64,000 bases of DNA from Apoda limacodes (lineage: Eukaryota; Arthropoda; Insecta; Lepidoptera; Limacodidae), in assembly GCA_946406115.1 (NCBI GenBank), contig OX291555.1:15146001-15210000 (forward strand). Reading direction: 5' to 3'. Below the pieces are notes generated by a model. That model had not been told where the DNA came from and made no database searches. It worked only from the letters and a program-made list of their open reading frames with translations. Within the stretch, counting starts at the first letter, position 1, and the number at the start of each line of letters is the position of its first letter. Below are positions 1 to 11,660 of the stretch, one piece after another. The position numbers and the translations under genes are program-made.

Positions 1-502
1 AAAAATAATTTTGCTTTGATATAATTTATTTTGCGCCAAAATCATAGTTTTCTTAAATCTGCGACGTCACTTATTAAAAACTATATCTTTCGATGAAAAT
101 AATTGTATCTTAAATCAAAGCCAGTGAAATGTTCAGTTAAGATAATATTGTTTTGAATTAGAGAAAATAATAATTTTAACAGAATTTGTTAGATTCTTGA
201 CTCAAAATCTGATGTTTTAAGCTGAAACTCTTGTTTTAGTCGAAATAAATAAAATACCTGCTTCAAAATATTAAACATTTTCGTTGAAATTAATCAGCTA
301 GTATCGCTTTGAACGAATTTTCTTTTCGTTTAAGTAAATACCTGCATTTTTTAAATTGAATGAACCTCATCACTGTTCTTCATAAGATTTCGTGTTGGCT
401 TTTAATTTTAAATAATTGTTTATTGTAGGGCTTTGTGCGTCAAATTAGTATCAGTTTATGCGAGAAACCTACAGTTAATTATTTTCTGAGAATTGAAAAG
501 CT
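1..502. other. AT-rich stretch, nothing recognised
   Basis: No open frame, splice-bounded exon or repeat family that I recognise. Composition is uniformly AT-rich with short A and T runs. Confidence 0.5.
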
Positions 503-780
503 CGTGGCCCAGTCGCATTCGTGTATCTGAAACGATAAGTGAAGTTAAGCAACGTCGACCGTGGTCAGTACTTGGATGGGTGACCGCTTTTTCTTCCATG
601 TTTAAGAATAATCGTTAAATAGTCATAACAATTATAATTAAACATAACGCTGTATGATCAGCTAAAGGCGAGAATAGCTTACTAAGCTCGACAAAGTCCA
701 TATAAAGGCAGTGCGGTAGACTGACTCTATATGGCCCAAGCCTCCAGAAAAGAGGCGTAGGGCTTTTTATAAAACTTTAT
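503..780 (+). repeat. 5S rRNA-derived dispersed repeat (SINE3-like or 5S retropseudogene)
   Basis: Bases 541-588 closely match the internal promoter half of animal 5S rRNA: GAAGTTAAGCAACGTCG (box A side), then GGTCAGTACTTGGATGGG and TGACCGC (box C side). The first part of a 5S gene (bases about 1-40) and its closing stem are absent; the match breaks off in a T-rich stretch at 589. This is therefore not a functional 5S gene. The following 180 bp contain an inverted pair at about 735-765 (AAGCCTCC...GAGGCGTAGGGCTT) that may form the 3' stem of the same repeat. A 5S-headed SINE is the most economical reading; a processed 5S pseudogene is the alternative. Confidence 0.6.
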
Positions 781-3700
781 TTAATCCTGACGGATAACTA
801 TGTCATTTTGGACCGAAACATTTTTTGTTTTAAACAAAAATATAATGTTATTAATTTAAGAGCTGATGTAGTCAAGTTAAGAGCACTATTCTCTTGTGTG
901 AACTAGACATTTCTTCCGTGCAATAACACACGAAGTTCTACGCCCAAGAAAACTAAGTGCTTCAAATAAAGAAGCAATTTTTTCTTCAATGAATTAAATA
1001 TTGTTTCAAATTGATAGAGTTCTATTTACTGGTTCAAAGAAATTTGATCTTGTGTTAACTTCATATTATTTTAAATATTTGAGAGAAATAATATCTTAGA
1101 TGAAGCAAATATTCGTTGGTGCATATATGAAATGATATTCTCTTGGCTCAACTAATTCTCTTTTACCGTGTATGTAATACAGGTCAAGCTAATTACAGTG
1201 TGTTACAAAAAAAAAATTCAAAAACAAATATTAAGGATAAATACGAGATAATAAGAAAAATAATATTCAAGTTGCTGTTGACACAGACTTTTCCATTTTC
1301 TTCACTTAACTTTTTGGGGTGTGTCCCGCCCACGTTTTCGTAGGCGCCTAGACGACGCTGTCTGTCGCCATAGTAACGATGACATCTTACCCTAGTGAGA
1401 AGGGAGACCATACCATAAGGAAAATCAAAGAATTTTCATTATTAGTTATCATATCTTTCAATACTAAAATAGTGAAAAAAACAAGCCATGCTAGACCTTG
1501 ATAAGTATGTAAGTCAGTTACTTTATTTTAGTCTCTGGTACATAAATTCATCTGCAGACGGAAAAGGATAGCATTTAACTTTTTTTTGAGATAGGCTTTA
1601 TTTTACAATTTTTGAGTCAATTTAATGAAAAAAGTTTTTTTCTATTTGTTTACTTATTCTCTTTCCTATATCGATAATTATAATATAAGCTTACTTTTAA
1701 TCAACGGGTTTTTGTGGCTAGTGTTAGACTTATTATGGAAAACAACCCGGGCATTTATTGAATGATAAAATTTTGGCCTTCTCAATATCATTTCATTATC
1801 TACGTACGAGGAGATACGGCAAAAGTTTATTTACTATAAAAAGTCATTTGGATTAAAAAATCAAACACTGTTCCTGCAAACTCCTTATTTTTTGACACCC
1901 TAATGTTAAGAGCGCACAGCGTGGGAGAAAGTAGGCCGAATATATTCTTAGAGCAACAAACGCAGTTCTTATATACAATTTATTTTCTATATCATTACAG
2001 TAGTAGTATATGTCTATAATCTACATATACATATAATAAAGTTCTTAGCGTATGTAGATTATTGTTAATAATATTAAACTGTGGAATGTTCTGTCTGAGC
2101 ATGCACGTAACAATAAAAACTGTACTACTGTAATAGGTAGTATACATTTAGCGCAGACAGCAAAAATAGATTATTCATAAATATAAAACATTTGCCTGTA
2201 TGCATTATGCTTTCTTGAAATTTCTTAGAATTAAGGCTTTCAGATTTTACAAATCAAATGTATACTAAGAAACTAATACTGTGTGTGGCATTCGAAAATT
2301 TCGGCATAAGTACATAGTACCTAAAATCACATACACGTTTCTAATCTACAAGCAAAAATAGACAATGTACCTTTCGTATTCAATTTCGAACGTCCCAAAT
2401 ACCAACACGTAGTAGAAACATTGTAGGTTCGGCTACTTAATTTTATTAGGTTATTGTTCCACTAAACGCGATAAGCTTGCAAAATAATCATTTTCATTTT
2501 AGTTTTTTGTTTTATCTATTTTCTTTACTTAATATGTATATAATGATTTGTCTCGTGTGTGCAACGATATTAAAAATATTGAAGAAATTACTCAAGTTTT
2601 TTATTATTTCAGAAACCCCATCGTCTAATCCCGAGATAGTCCCGGGATCCCTGGATTACGCATAAAAAATCCCGTAATCCCGGGATAGATAAACATGGTC
2701 GGGATTGTATTCTCTATACCTACTTGAAAGCACAACTAAATCTATAAAAGTGCAAGATTGTATATCGCGTGTTGACACGTGGGATGGATAATCTCGATTA
2801 GTATAAATTTTATTGAGGAGAATAAGTTACCTATTAAGGTAAATGACGGTATTATACGCCTATATAATACAGTCACTTGTCATTACTGATTACCTTGTAA
2901 CTTGTATCGAAACAGAGATTTTGAGCTGCAATTAGACCCAGAATTTCTGTTATAAACTCAGTATTTTTTTGTACAAGTTTTCTGAACGAACAAAATTTAA
3001 GGCGGCCATACTTTTTATGCTTTCACTTATCAGCCTAGAGAGCTGAACATCCCGTATTTATACATAGGGAACATGCAAGCACTTTACCTTATTATTTACG
3101 TCTTATCATAGCGCTACGCAGCTCCGCATTGTGGGCACTACCACCTTAACCTATTAAATACAATTCGAATGACAAAACATTTAAAAATTCTAATGGTCTG
3201 CCATTTGGGTTAAAGTTTTGCGTGATCGTGTTTCTTTATTGCGATTATCGAAACAGATATCGTTAAACATGTGAGACCGGCATTAACAAGTAGAATAAAA
3301 AATATTAGGCTCGGAATTCATTGGAAATAATTTGCATTTGAACAAAACATTTTTTTAGCGTAAATGTGATGGAATTTGTGGTAAGAATTTCTATAGATAT
3401 ATAATTTTGATAGGATTGCCGACAGTTAAAACTGTTTTTTTTTTAAATTGTTTGAAATACCTGAAATCTTTTTAAATCAAAGTTACCTACCAAAAAAATG
3501 TCAGTGACTGTATGATATATAAGTTAAGATATGAAATAAGTAAAAACTTAAACCAACATAAAATATCACACATTCAGCTTAGTGGTATCGCAGGTTCCTT
3601 GAAAGTAAACTGTAATTCTATGTCTTGTCTTTAGTAAGTTGCTTTTAGTGACCATATGACCATTCTGACAAAAAACACCAATACCACCTAAACGCCTAAG

Positions 3701-4277
3701 TGTGCGACTTTATCGTAGCTCTCATAACTAAATGGAATGCGTTTTTTTTTGGTTATTTATTTAACAGTCTAGCAATTAACTGAAAATACCTGCAAAATTA
3801 AAACCATATTGTGTCAATAGTCTCAAGTCAACATTTTTTTCTTTTTATTTAATGGCAATCCTTCATATTGTTAACCCTCACAATAAAAAATACAATAGGG
3901 ATATATAAAAGTTGTAATGTGTTTAGCATCAAAATAGATCGGAACTAGACCAAACAGGGCGTAACCATTCGATTATAGACCAGCTGACAATCGACCGATT
4001 GTTATAAATATCGATTCATGCGGCGTAATCGATTATAATGGAAAATTGCTTCAATTTAAAGCATGGGGTTTTATGAATAAATTTAAATATTTATGTAACT
4101 TAAAGCTGGTATAACACCGGTAATGAAAAGATAGTTACGGATATCGGAACTGTAAATTAATCTGTTAAAAACAACATTCGTTGAAAGTATTAATAAAACT
4201 CTATTACTGAGTTTAACTTTTTGATTTTACATGGTTTTTCATGCAAACCTTTGCTATGAACGATGCAAAACCTCAGA
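781..4277. other. AT-rich noncoding stretch
   Basis: No gene recognised. Two local patches stand out: a GC-richer segment at 1315-1400, and 2620-2705, where short CCCGGGAT / AATCCCG words recur in both orientations, as in the subterminal repeats of some DNA transposons. The remainder is AT-rich with homopolymer runs. Confidence 0.45.
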
Positions 4278-4303
4278 TCAGAAGTCGCGGGCAAAAGCTT
4301 GTA
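4278..4303 (+). mobile_element. Helitron-like 3' end fragment
   Basis: The sequence GTCGCGGGCAAAAGCTTGT resembles the 3' terminus shared by the Helitron-like copies elsewhere in the window (CCGCGGGCAAAGCTAGT type). Only this end is visible. Confidence 0.3.
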
Positions 4304-4837
4304 TTTAATAAGTTTAAAATCTATTATGTTTAAATATTCAATTAAACTAAAAAAACCTTATCTACAACCATCTAACAGTAAAAAATGAACCTTCCTATAG
4401 CCCAAAAGTGGGGAAGTACCGAAAAGTAGGAAGTTGGCCATAAATCTTCTGACTTTTAAAAAAAGAACGCACGTTCTAACAAATATGGCTGACAACACTC
4501 GAATCCTAAATTTGAATGCCACTGTAACAGTACTATGTCGAAATGCAACTGTTTAAATCATGGCGCATTGTTTGTTAGGGAATTTTATTACTCTGTTTTC
4601 CTGTCAGTTTAAAGTGAATTTGATATGCATCGAAATAAAAAAGTATGTTCAAATTAGGTACAAGTTTTTAAAGTTCCCTAGCAAAAGCGTTAAAAGTTTG
4701 TTGGGAACATTAGTGTCTGTCTATCTGTCTGTATGTACCAACATAAATTTTGACGTTTTAAAAATGTACCTACTTTAAGTTAAAAAGGAAGAAAATAACA
4801 TTTTTACGAGGACTATCATTTATAGACTTCATGTTTG

Positions 4838-5088
4838 CTCCGTGGCTCAATGGGTAATGACCCAACTGCTGAAACGAAGGGTTAGGGTTCGATTCCCGCA
4901 CAAGACAAACATTTATTATTTATGTTTGCCTTGAGGACTAGGTGTTTATGTTTACGTAAAATATGTATGTATTTACAAAAAAAGTAAATATAAATGTATT
5001 TTTATCCGTTGTCTAGTATCCAAAGCACAAGCTTTGCTTTGTTTGGGACCAGACGGCGCTGTGAGTAATGTCGAAAAATATTTTTGAT
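4838..5088 (+). mobile_element. tRNA-derived SINE
   Basis: The 5' end has a tRNA-like Pol III promoter: an A-box-like TGGCTCAATGGGTAATGA and a B box GGTTCGATTCCC about 30 bp later. The tRNA-unrelated body ends with an AAGCTTTGCT...GGCGCTGTG segment that recurs, diverged, in the copies at 21.5 kb and 44.9 kb. No cloverleaf closes, so this is not a tRNA gene. It would be transcribed by Pol III and depend on a partner LINE for mobility. Confidence 0.75.
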
Positions 5089-6344
5089 TAGCTATAAGTA
5101 TTATAATTTAAAATTACAATAGTAATAAATATTATAAAGCATAGACTACATAATTTGTCATCTCACTTTATCTCACACGATTTAAATTATAAGTCGAAGA
5201 TTCGATGATAAGTCTAGGAAATGAACTAAATCTTTTCGGTGAGACCTTCGAACTTAGTACATTTTCCGTGAAAATTATCGATTCAGAACACCTCATTAGG
5301 TCGATAAATTTTCGTAACGTTAATGAAAAGTAACGCATTCGGTTATCAATGATACAGAGTCAGGCGTGAGTCGCAAGTTTTCGTAGTTAGCACTGGCTAA
5401 CATTGCTGTGGCTGTTGATTTCGAAATATAGTTTTTTACTTTCAAATCGATGCATTAACTACAAGAATCGATAAGACATAAGTCTTTCTCGCTCAAGGTT
5501 CAAATCCGGCATCTTTTACTTTACTACTAAGTTAAGCTAATTGCAGAGTGAGCTGGAAAAAGTAGTGTTCATTTTGTTTTTGTAACAAAAAAAAAACAAA
5601 AACATTTTCCTTTTGCATATGAATTTTAACTATACTTTTCATATACAATTTTTTAATATTATTTTACTAACAATGAGTATTTTGTGAGTAAATCTTTGGC
5701 ATAAGGAAACATTGTCCAAGGTAGACAGCTTACCTAAGTTGTGAACTCAGATACTTAAGTTGTAAATTAAACAAAAAAAATTTTTGAATTCGTACAAAAT
5801 AACTTGACCTTTAAAATCTACAAAATAATAAAATAAAAAGAGACAGAACATTAAGCTGAGTGTTTTGTTCTTTTTGCCTTTGAATGCCAATAAACAATAT
5901 TCTCATATCTTTCTTGCAAGTTTCGGCATTCGACTTCAGAGTAAAGAAAGCTCTATATTCTGTCTGCTTCAGAAGCTTGTAGTTGAAGCCGATTTGTTTA
6001 TTTTTATTAACATTTTATTGCGTGTCTGATTGTCTGTCCATATGCATGACTTCATTTACGAGTTCATACGCAACGTGAACTGCGAAGACTGCGGAATGCG
6101 GAAATGTCGTCAATAAGCTCTAGTTAAGCTCGAATCGCTTTTATTGGCAATAACTTGAACGTGCAATGATTTTATTATGTTTTCTGGTGTGTGAACGCAA
6201 TGTGAAATAATAAGTAACTGGTAATTTGTAGCTTATTGAATTAAACATTTACAATACGAAAAGCTCGTTTACTTATATATAATACTAAAAAAATGGAATT
6301 ACATTCTTTAGTTTTGGTTTTGTACTTATTTACTACAATTTTGT
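5089..6344. other. Noncoding stretch with weak motif-rich patch
   Basis: No gene. A B-box-like GGTTCAAATCCGG at about 5498 could be the remains of another SINE. The segment 6030-6230 is less repetitive than its surroundings and holds homeodomain/POU-like words (TATGCATGA, TTTATTGGC), but nothing shows function. Confidence 0.35.
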
Positions 6345-6952
6345 CCAAAAAACTTGGTGTACTCAACAGAGCGAAGCAGTACTTTACGTCGGGGCAAAGG
6401 TTGCTGCTTTACAAGTCGCAAGTTCGGCCCCATATGAAGTACTCCTGCGATCTCTGAGCGGGTGCTCCCGGATACCAGCTTGGCCCTTTTGACTCGGTCC
6501 AACGACGGGCTGTGAGAATTATCGACGATTCCAAACTCACTTGCGGTATCGAGCCCTTAAGTCTGAGGAGAGACTTTGCCTCCCTGTGTGTGTTCTACCG
6601 CTTGTACAATCGTTTGTGTTCTGAGGAATTGTTTGAAATGATGCCAATGGGTACTTTCTACCATCGCACCGCTCGCCATCGGCAGGGAATTCATTCTCAC
6701 ACTTAAGAACCGAAATGGTCGTGTACAGTGCGGTTTCAGAGAAACTTACTCCCGCGAACTCTTGGGTTGTGGAATGAGCTCCCTGCCAAGGTTTTCTCCA
6801 AGGACTACAGTAAGGGGTTCTTTAAGAAAGAAGTTATTACATTTCTGTAGGGTCGGCAACGCGTGAGTGATACTACGGTGATAGGCTACGGTGACCGCTT
6901 ACCATCAGGCGGACGGTAAGCTTGTTTGCCACCTTCGTGGTATCAAAAAAAA
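6345..6952 (+). mobile_element. CR1/Zenon-like LINE, 5'-truncated 3' fragment
   Basis: Plus-strand translation gives the conserved tail that follows the reverse transcriptase in CR1-clade LINEs: LYKSQVRPHM, then LGPFDSVQRRAVRI, GIEPLSLRRDFASLCVFYRL and TARHRQGIHSHT. Reading frames are broken: a stop falls in the CDL*AGAPG region and another after HSHT, followed by a frame change. The noncoding 3' end is the family's TGACCGCTTACCATCAGGC, then GTTTGCCACC and a short A-rich tail. The reverse transcriptase catalytic domain and endonuclease are absent, so this is a dead copy. The most similar copies are at 54.6-55.3 kb and 60.6-61.1 kb (opposite strand). Clade assignment comes from recognition of this C-terminal block; Zenon is my best guess for the lineage. 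Confidence 0.8.
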
Positions 6953-7237
6953 CAATTTACGCATATTTTCAACAATAAGGCACCTACAATCTTTTTTTTG
7001 CTTTTGGCTAGAAGTTGCGAAAGTAGGCACGGAATGTAATTATTTAATATTTTTATTTTAAAAAAATCAAAAAAATAAGTATATACGGCCTATTTAAATA
7101 TAAGTACAAGTTTTGATTTCATATTATTTTGCTTCATAATAAAAAGAATTTGGGAGAATTCATGTCCCAGATTATCATATACTTATTGGGTCATTTATAA
7201 ACCGATCGAGTATTTTATCTGACGGATATATATCTAT

Positions 7238-7471
7238 ACTAGCTGTCCTGGCGAACGTTGTTCCGCTGCCGTCCCTCTGTACCCGGCGAAAGTTGGTTTT
7301 TACCTATAGTGCCCGAGTCCGGCTCGCACTTGACATATCGAGATAAAAACTATCCTATCTTTTAAGTTGGATCAAATAACAGATATTTACGAAGTTTGAT
7401 CAAAATCGGTTCAGTAGTTTAGGAGTCCATTGAGGACAAACATTGTGACACGAGATTTATATATATTAAGA
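7238..7471 (+). repeat. RTE-like LINE 3' end
   Basis: The segment begins ACTAGCTGTCCTGGCGAACG and ends with an AATCGGTTCAGTAGTTTAGG...ACAAACAT region and a TATATATATTAAG tail, the layout of lepidopteran RTE-type 3' ends or their SINE derivatives. There is no coding sequence left. Confidence 0.5.
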
Positions 7472-7510
7472 TATCATCCTTGATGTTAAAGTATTCAAGA
7501 CAAAGATGAT

Positions 7511-8010
7511 TAAGTAGTCAGTCAACAGGTACACGAATACTGTACTGAACAAAGTTCATGGTAAGTCCCTATTTTACTCAGAACGGTTTCTGATGGTAAA
7601 GTTAAAATTAATGGTAAGTATAAGTACTGTACTGAGCAAAGTAAAGGATAATTAAAGCATTTAATAATATATTGTGCTTGTTACTATACTAAGTAAAGTA
7701 AAATCAGAGTAAGTTCTTATCAGGTACCTGTACTGAGCAAGGTTCAGGGGAAGTCCTCATTAGGTACCTGATTGCTGTACTGAGCAAAGTTATGAGTAAG
7801 TAGTCAGTTAACAGGTACCTGAGTACTTTTCTATATAAAGTTTAAAGTAAGTCACTGTTTTACTCAGAACGGTACCTAATGGTAAAATTAAAGTTAATGG
7901 TAAATCCTCATCAGGTATCTATGAGTACTGTACTGAGCAAAGTAAAGGGTAATTTCTTATCAGGTAACTTAGTACTGTACTGAGTAAAGTTTAGAGGGAG
8001 TCCTCAAATA
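7511..8010. repeat. Degenerate tandem array with 286-bp higher-order period
   Basis: About eight diverged monomers of roughly 45-70 bp share the core GTACTGTACTGAGCAAAG followed by GGTAAGTCCTCATCAGGTA-like sequence. A larger unit is also visible: TAAGTAGTCAGT at 7511 recurs at 7797 and is followed in both places by a CTCAGAACGGT...GGTAAA segment, giving a period of 286 bp. Spacers vary, so the array is old. No open frame of interest. The type of repeat (satellite remnant or internal array of a transposon) cannot be told from one locus. Confidence 0.75.
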
Positions 8011-8499
8011 TGTGTATCAACCATGAATGGATTCTTGACAAAACAGAGCAATATGTACTTGTCACAATATACAGCAAAAACTTAATAAACTTCCTTCCAC
8101 ATTTGACTTAGTCGCGTGGCTTGTAAATTGCTAATATCCTTTATAATAAAAAAAACAAAATTATATATATACTCACTGTTTTCATAAACATTCAATATAA
8201 GACTCTATTTCAAAACAGAAACGTCACTTTATAATATTCTCCAACGGAAAAACCGATTTAGTTTCTGTTACTTAGGGGTGTGCAAAGCCCCAATTTAATT
8301 GGTTCCGCGTCATTTTAAAATTTGAACCTTATTCCGTGAGCAATAAATGTTAAAATAAATGTGAATCATTTACAACTGCCAAAAAGCCACTCAATCAAAC
8401 GAAGATCCCATGAGTATTGCAGTTAATAATACAATAAAATTTCAAAGAATACTGTACCAAAACTATATATATATATATAAAAAATGTATATAAAAAACA

Positions 8500-8780
8500 T
8501 ATTCATAATATCTACATCTCGGAAACTCGGCTCCAACGATTTTCATGAAATTTAGTATGCGGGGGGTTTCGAGGGCCATAAATCGATCTAGCTAGGTTTC
8601 ATTTTTAGAAAACTTCGTTTTATCCGTGTTTTCAAAGAACGATTTACTGAAAAATATGGCTTCCTGACAGCAATGGTTGAGTAGTAATACTATTATTTTT
8701 AACGACACAGCAACACTAAAGCTACTTGACAATAGATGGCGTTGTTAAAATAACGAGCAAAGCTCGGTCCTCTAGGTACT
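8500..8780 (+). repeat. Dispersed repeat family X, copy 1
   Basis: Shares a long, clearly homologous stretch with the copies at 20.2 kb (minus) and 52.9-53.3 kb (plus): CTCGGAAAC, TCCAACGATTTTCATG, AATTTAGTATGCGGGGGGTT, then AAAACTTCGTTTTATCCGTG and an AGATGGCGTTGTTAA...CGAGCAAAG end. No coding capacity. The class of element is unknown to me. Confidence 0.65.
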
Positions 8781-9184
8781 AATAAGTAATTTACCGTAAG
8801 TACATCAATGTTGATTTTCAAGACAAACCTGAAACAAACAAAAACAAACTGAATTATTTTTATTAGTAGCAAAGAGATCACGGAATATAATCCCAGAAAT
8901 ATAAGGTTTTAATTTTTTTTAATTCGGGTCTGAATAAAAAGACTCGGTTGTTTGAGTAGTAATATTTTTAATTATTATTTATATTAGTGTAATAAAGCTA
9001 TCACTAACATGTAATAATGTAACAGAGTTTTCACTATTTTATTTTCATAATTTTGTTCAAGTGATGTATGTAAAAAAAGAGTGTTACATACTTATGGCCC
9101 AACTAAAGTGACACCTTATATTTCATCGCAAACAAAAAAAAACTTAGCTGGAATGAAGCTAGTATACACAGCTAATATTCCAAA

Positions 9185-9340
9185 AGCAGCCCCTAGCAAC
9201 TATCTGGCCGACATGTGAGAGCCGGCATGTGGCCACAGGCCGCTAATTGCCGACCAAACACAGGCTCTGCGATGCCAATTACGGTGATTGGTGCAAATTG
9301 TGCCAACGCACTGCCGGAGTTGGGGCCATGTTACAATTTG
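9185..9340. other. GC-rich unique island, candidate conserved noncoding element
   Basis: About 150 bp of clearly higher GC content and complexity than the flanks. It contains E-box-like CATGTG words within an imperfect GCCGACATGTG...GCCGGCATGTG duplication, and homeodomain-type cores (CTAATTG, CCAATTA) plus GTGATTGG. One plus frame stays open for about 50 codons, but no splice sites or recognisable domain support a coding exon. It matches none of the repeats in this window. A cis-regulatory element is an inference only. Confidence 0.4.
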
Positions 9341-9543
9341 GGTATAAAAATATTATCACTGTGTTAGTGCTCTACATAAAAAATTAAGTTTTTTTAGCAA
9401 AGATTGTTCAACTACTTTCTACTTTCTTTTTACCAAGTTAAGAGTTTCTGTCAGATAGTTAGTTTATTATTATCCGCCCTTTGTGACACAATCAATGACA
9501 TAACATGAGGAAGCTGCATCTATACCTCAAAAAAATATCAGCA

Positions 9544-9545
<2 letters not shown>

Positions 9546-9626
<81 letters not shown>
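9546..9626 (+). repeat. (TC)n microsatellite, 81 bp
   Basis: An uninterrupted dinucleotide run of about 40 units ends at TTTGACG. Its length and purity suggest it is young and probably polymorphic. Confidence 0.98.
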
Positions 9627-9629
<3 letters not shown>

Positions 9630-9872
9630 ACGTTACCATCACAAGTTCATTAGTTACATCTTCAAAAGTAGGCAAATTTACTTACCTAATATTATTTTAG
9701 TTACTTAACTTACGTTAGTCGACTTGTTACAACTGCCATATTTAGGGTCAAGTACATCTTTGCAAGAAGCTCTTAAACGCACATAAAAAGATTAACTACG
9801 AAAACTGTGGCTATTTTTTATTTATTTGTAGATTGATTAATGATTCCCTGTCCTTTTTTGTCACTTTTTTTT

Positions 9873-10013
9873 AGGGGGGCACGTTAATTCTCAAAAATTG
9901 TAAGTTCATAATATTTCAGTTGTAATGGCATATGGCATGATATTGTATGAATTTTTCGATATTTTTAAATTTTCCTTTGGGGGCACTGTGTGCCGGAGCC
10001 ACCACGTGCCCTT
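9873..10013. repeat. Short inverted-terminal repeat (about 140 bp)
   Basis: GGGGGGCACGT near 9875 is mirrored by CACGTGCCCTT near 10003. A small MITE or its remnant is possible; no clear target duplication was found. Confidence 0.3.
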
Positions 10014-10051
10014 ACAAAAAGCTCTGTGATTATCTATGATTAAAAACAAAC

Positions 10052-10535
10052 AAGTCACAAGTTCAGCCTCATATGAAGTACTGCTGCTATCTCCGGCCGG
10101 GTTCGCACGAATACCATCAGCTTGGTCCTTTCGACTCGATTTAACAACGGGCTGAGAGCATTGTCGAACCCTTAAGTCTGAGAAGAGACTTTGCGTCCCT
10201 GTGTGTGTTCTACCACTTGTACAACGGAATGTGTTCTGAAGAATTGTTCGTAATGATGCCGACTACTGTCTACCATCGCATCGCTCGCCATCGACAGGGA
10301 ATTCATTCTAACACTTAAGAACCTTAATAGTCGCGTACAGTTCGGTTTCAGAGAAACTTCCACCCGCGAACTCTTGGACTGTGTTATGAGCTCCCTGCCA
10401 AGGTTTTCTCTAAGGACTACTGTAGTATGGGTTTCTTTAAGACTGATAAAGATATATAGCGCGAGTGATGCCCCAGGTGTTGAAAGCGTCCATAGGCTGC
10501 GGTGGCCGCTTTCCACCTTAGTGGTATACAAAAAA
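10052..10535 (+). mobile_element. CR1/Zenon-like LINE 3' fragment, diverged
   Basis: Same 3' region as the copy at 6.3 kb, starting at the CAAGTTCAGCCTCATATGAA (QVRPHM) segment. It has an internal deletion: after the GPFDS equivalent, the sequence jumps to the region coding EPLSLRR. A second deletion removes most of the FKKEVI end. The TACCATCAGGC motif is lost and the end is TTCCACCTTAGTGGTATAC. Reading frames are broken throughout. The 124-codon frame on the opposite strand is a shadow of this repeat. Confidence 0.75.
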
Positions 10536-10558
10536 TATAGGTGCATACTTCCAAAAAC

Positions 10559-10578
10559 GTAGTAGTAGTAGTAGTAGT
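10559..10578 (+). repeat. (GTA)n microsatellite
   Basis: Six GTA units follow immediately after the CR1 fragment's tail region. Confidence 0.85.
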
Positions 10579-10950
10579 GTTAAAAGACAGACAGGCGTTT
10601 TATAGGACTTGATCCCAATCCAAAGCAGCAAAAGATTTGTATAAAGTTCATAGCTTTCGTGCTTATGAAATTTGACAGTTTCATAAAATATAAGCACTCT
10701 AAGGTCCGTTACTCGTCAATCATTATTATTTGGTACTTATCCAATACTGTTGAACCCAAGTACCTACTTCACACCTTCAAGGTTTTTTTGCGTAACATTG
10801 TTTATGGAGGTATATCTACCCTTAAATAGGTAGAGTTTTTAGTTATGAAACTAACGAATGTTAATTATTTTTTCTCACAATACTCAGTTATAATACCACC
10901 TGTATTACCTAGAAGAAATTTAAACTAATTATTTGAGGTTGTTTTTTGAA

Positions 10951-11381
10951 GTTCTGTACCTTAAAAGGAAAAAAGGAACCCTTTTAGGAAAACTTTTTTT
11001 GTCTGTCTGTTCAAGATCCTTTTACTCAAGAGCCCGTGGAGGTATCCAGTTCAAATTAATATCAAATACTAAAGTCTACGGTCATTTAAAATTGTAAAAA
11101 AAACAAGCTTCTTAATCAATGCAAAAAAAAATGTGCCCAAAATACAGTATTTTTTTCCCGCATATTTGGCATTCACAAATAAATCAAAACCTATGGTGTA
11201 CTTAGAATCATGAAATTTAGCAACAAAATCGTTACATTACTTATATAGGAAAATATCCAAAAACTGATAATTAAGACATAAACCTTTGAGACTTGATCTC
11301 ATGATGGAAGAACTATCTACACATAATAAGTTTGCACGGAACCCTCGGTGCGCGAGCCAGACTCACAATTGGCCGGTTTTT
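10951..11381. mobile_element. Nonautonomous repeat of the GGAACCCT family, copy 1
   Basis: Begins GTTCTGTACCTTAAAAGG with an AAAGGAACCCTTTTAGG arm and contains the family's AATATCAAATACTAAAG and CTTAATCAATGCAA motifs. It ends ACGGAACCCTCGGTGCGCG, then ACTCACAATTGGCCGG. The same order is seen at 56.1 and 59.7 kb. It has no transposase, so if mobile it would have been moved by another element's enzyme. Confidence 0.6.
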
Positions 11382-11444
11382 TTCTTTTGCTGATACTATA
11401 GCAAAACATACGCTTTGATCATTACTTTATGCCTTTACCTATCA

Positions 11445-11660
11445 AAAAGAGTCTGTGGTGGCCTAGGGGTTTCGATTTAACCTCGCGTCCCATGGGAGGG
11501 AAGTTCGAGTCCAATGAGTCTTTTCCCTAATTTCTCAAGCACATTGATTTTAGTCACTCCACGTACGTGGAGTCCACAATTTATAGGGCCCAAATTTCGG
11601 TCGGTGAGGGTAGAGATTGCCTCAGCAGGAAGACGTTAGTTAATTAGTTAGTTACGTTTT
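11445..11660 (+). mobile_element. tRNA-derived SINE (second family)
   Basis: The head has A-box-like GTGGTGGCCTAGGGG and B-box-like AAGTTCGAGTCC spaced as in a tRNA. The body includes CGTACGTGGAGTCC and ends in a TTAGTTAATTAGTTAG-type simple repeat at about 11637. The body differs from the 4.8-kb SINE family. Confidence 0.6.

Noticed and set aside
503..600. Functional 5S rRNA gene
   Set aside because: Only the internal part matches; the first third and the terminal stem are missing.
4838..4920. Possible tRNA gene from A and B boxes
   Set aside because: No complete cloverleaf or acceptor stem; the same head is attached to a shared SINE body at several loci.
10172..10546. 124-codon minus-strand frame
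   Set aside because: It lies antisense to a diverged CR1 3' fragment whose sense coding blocks are recognisable on the plus strand.
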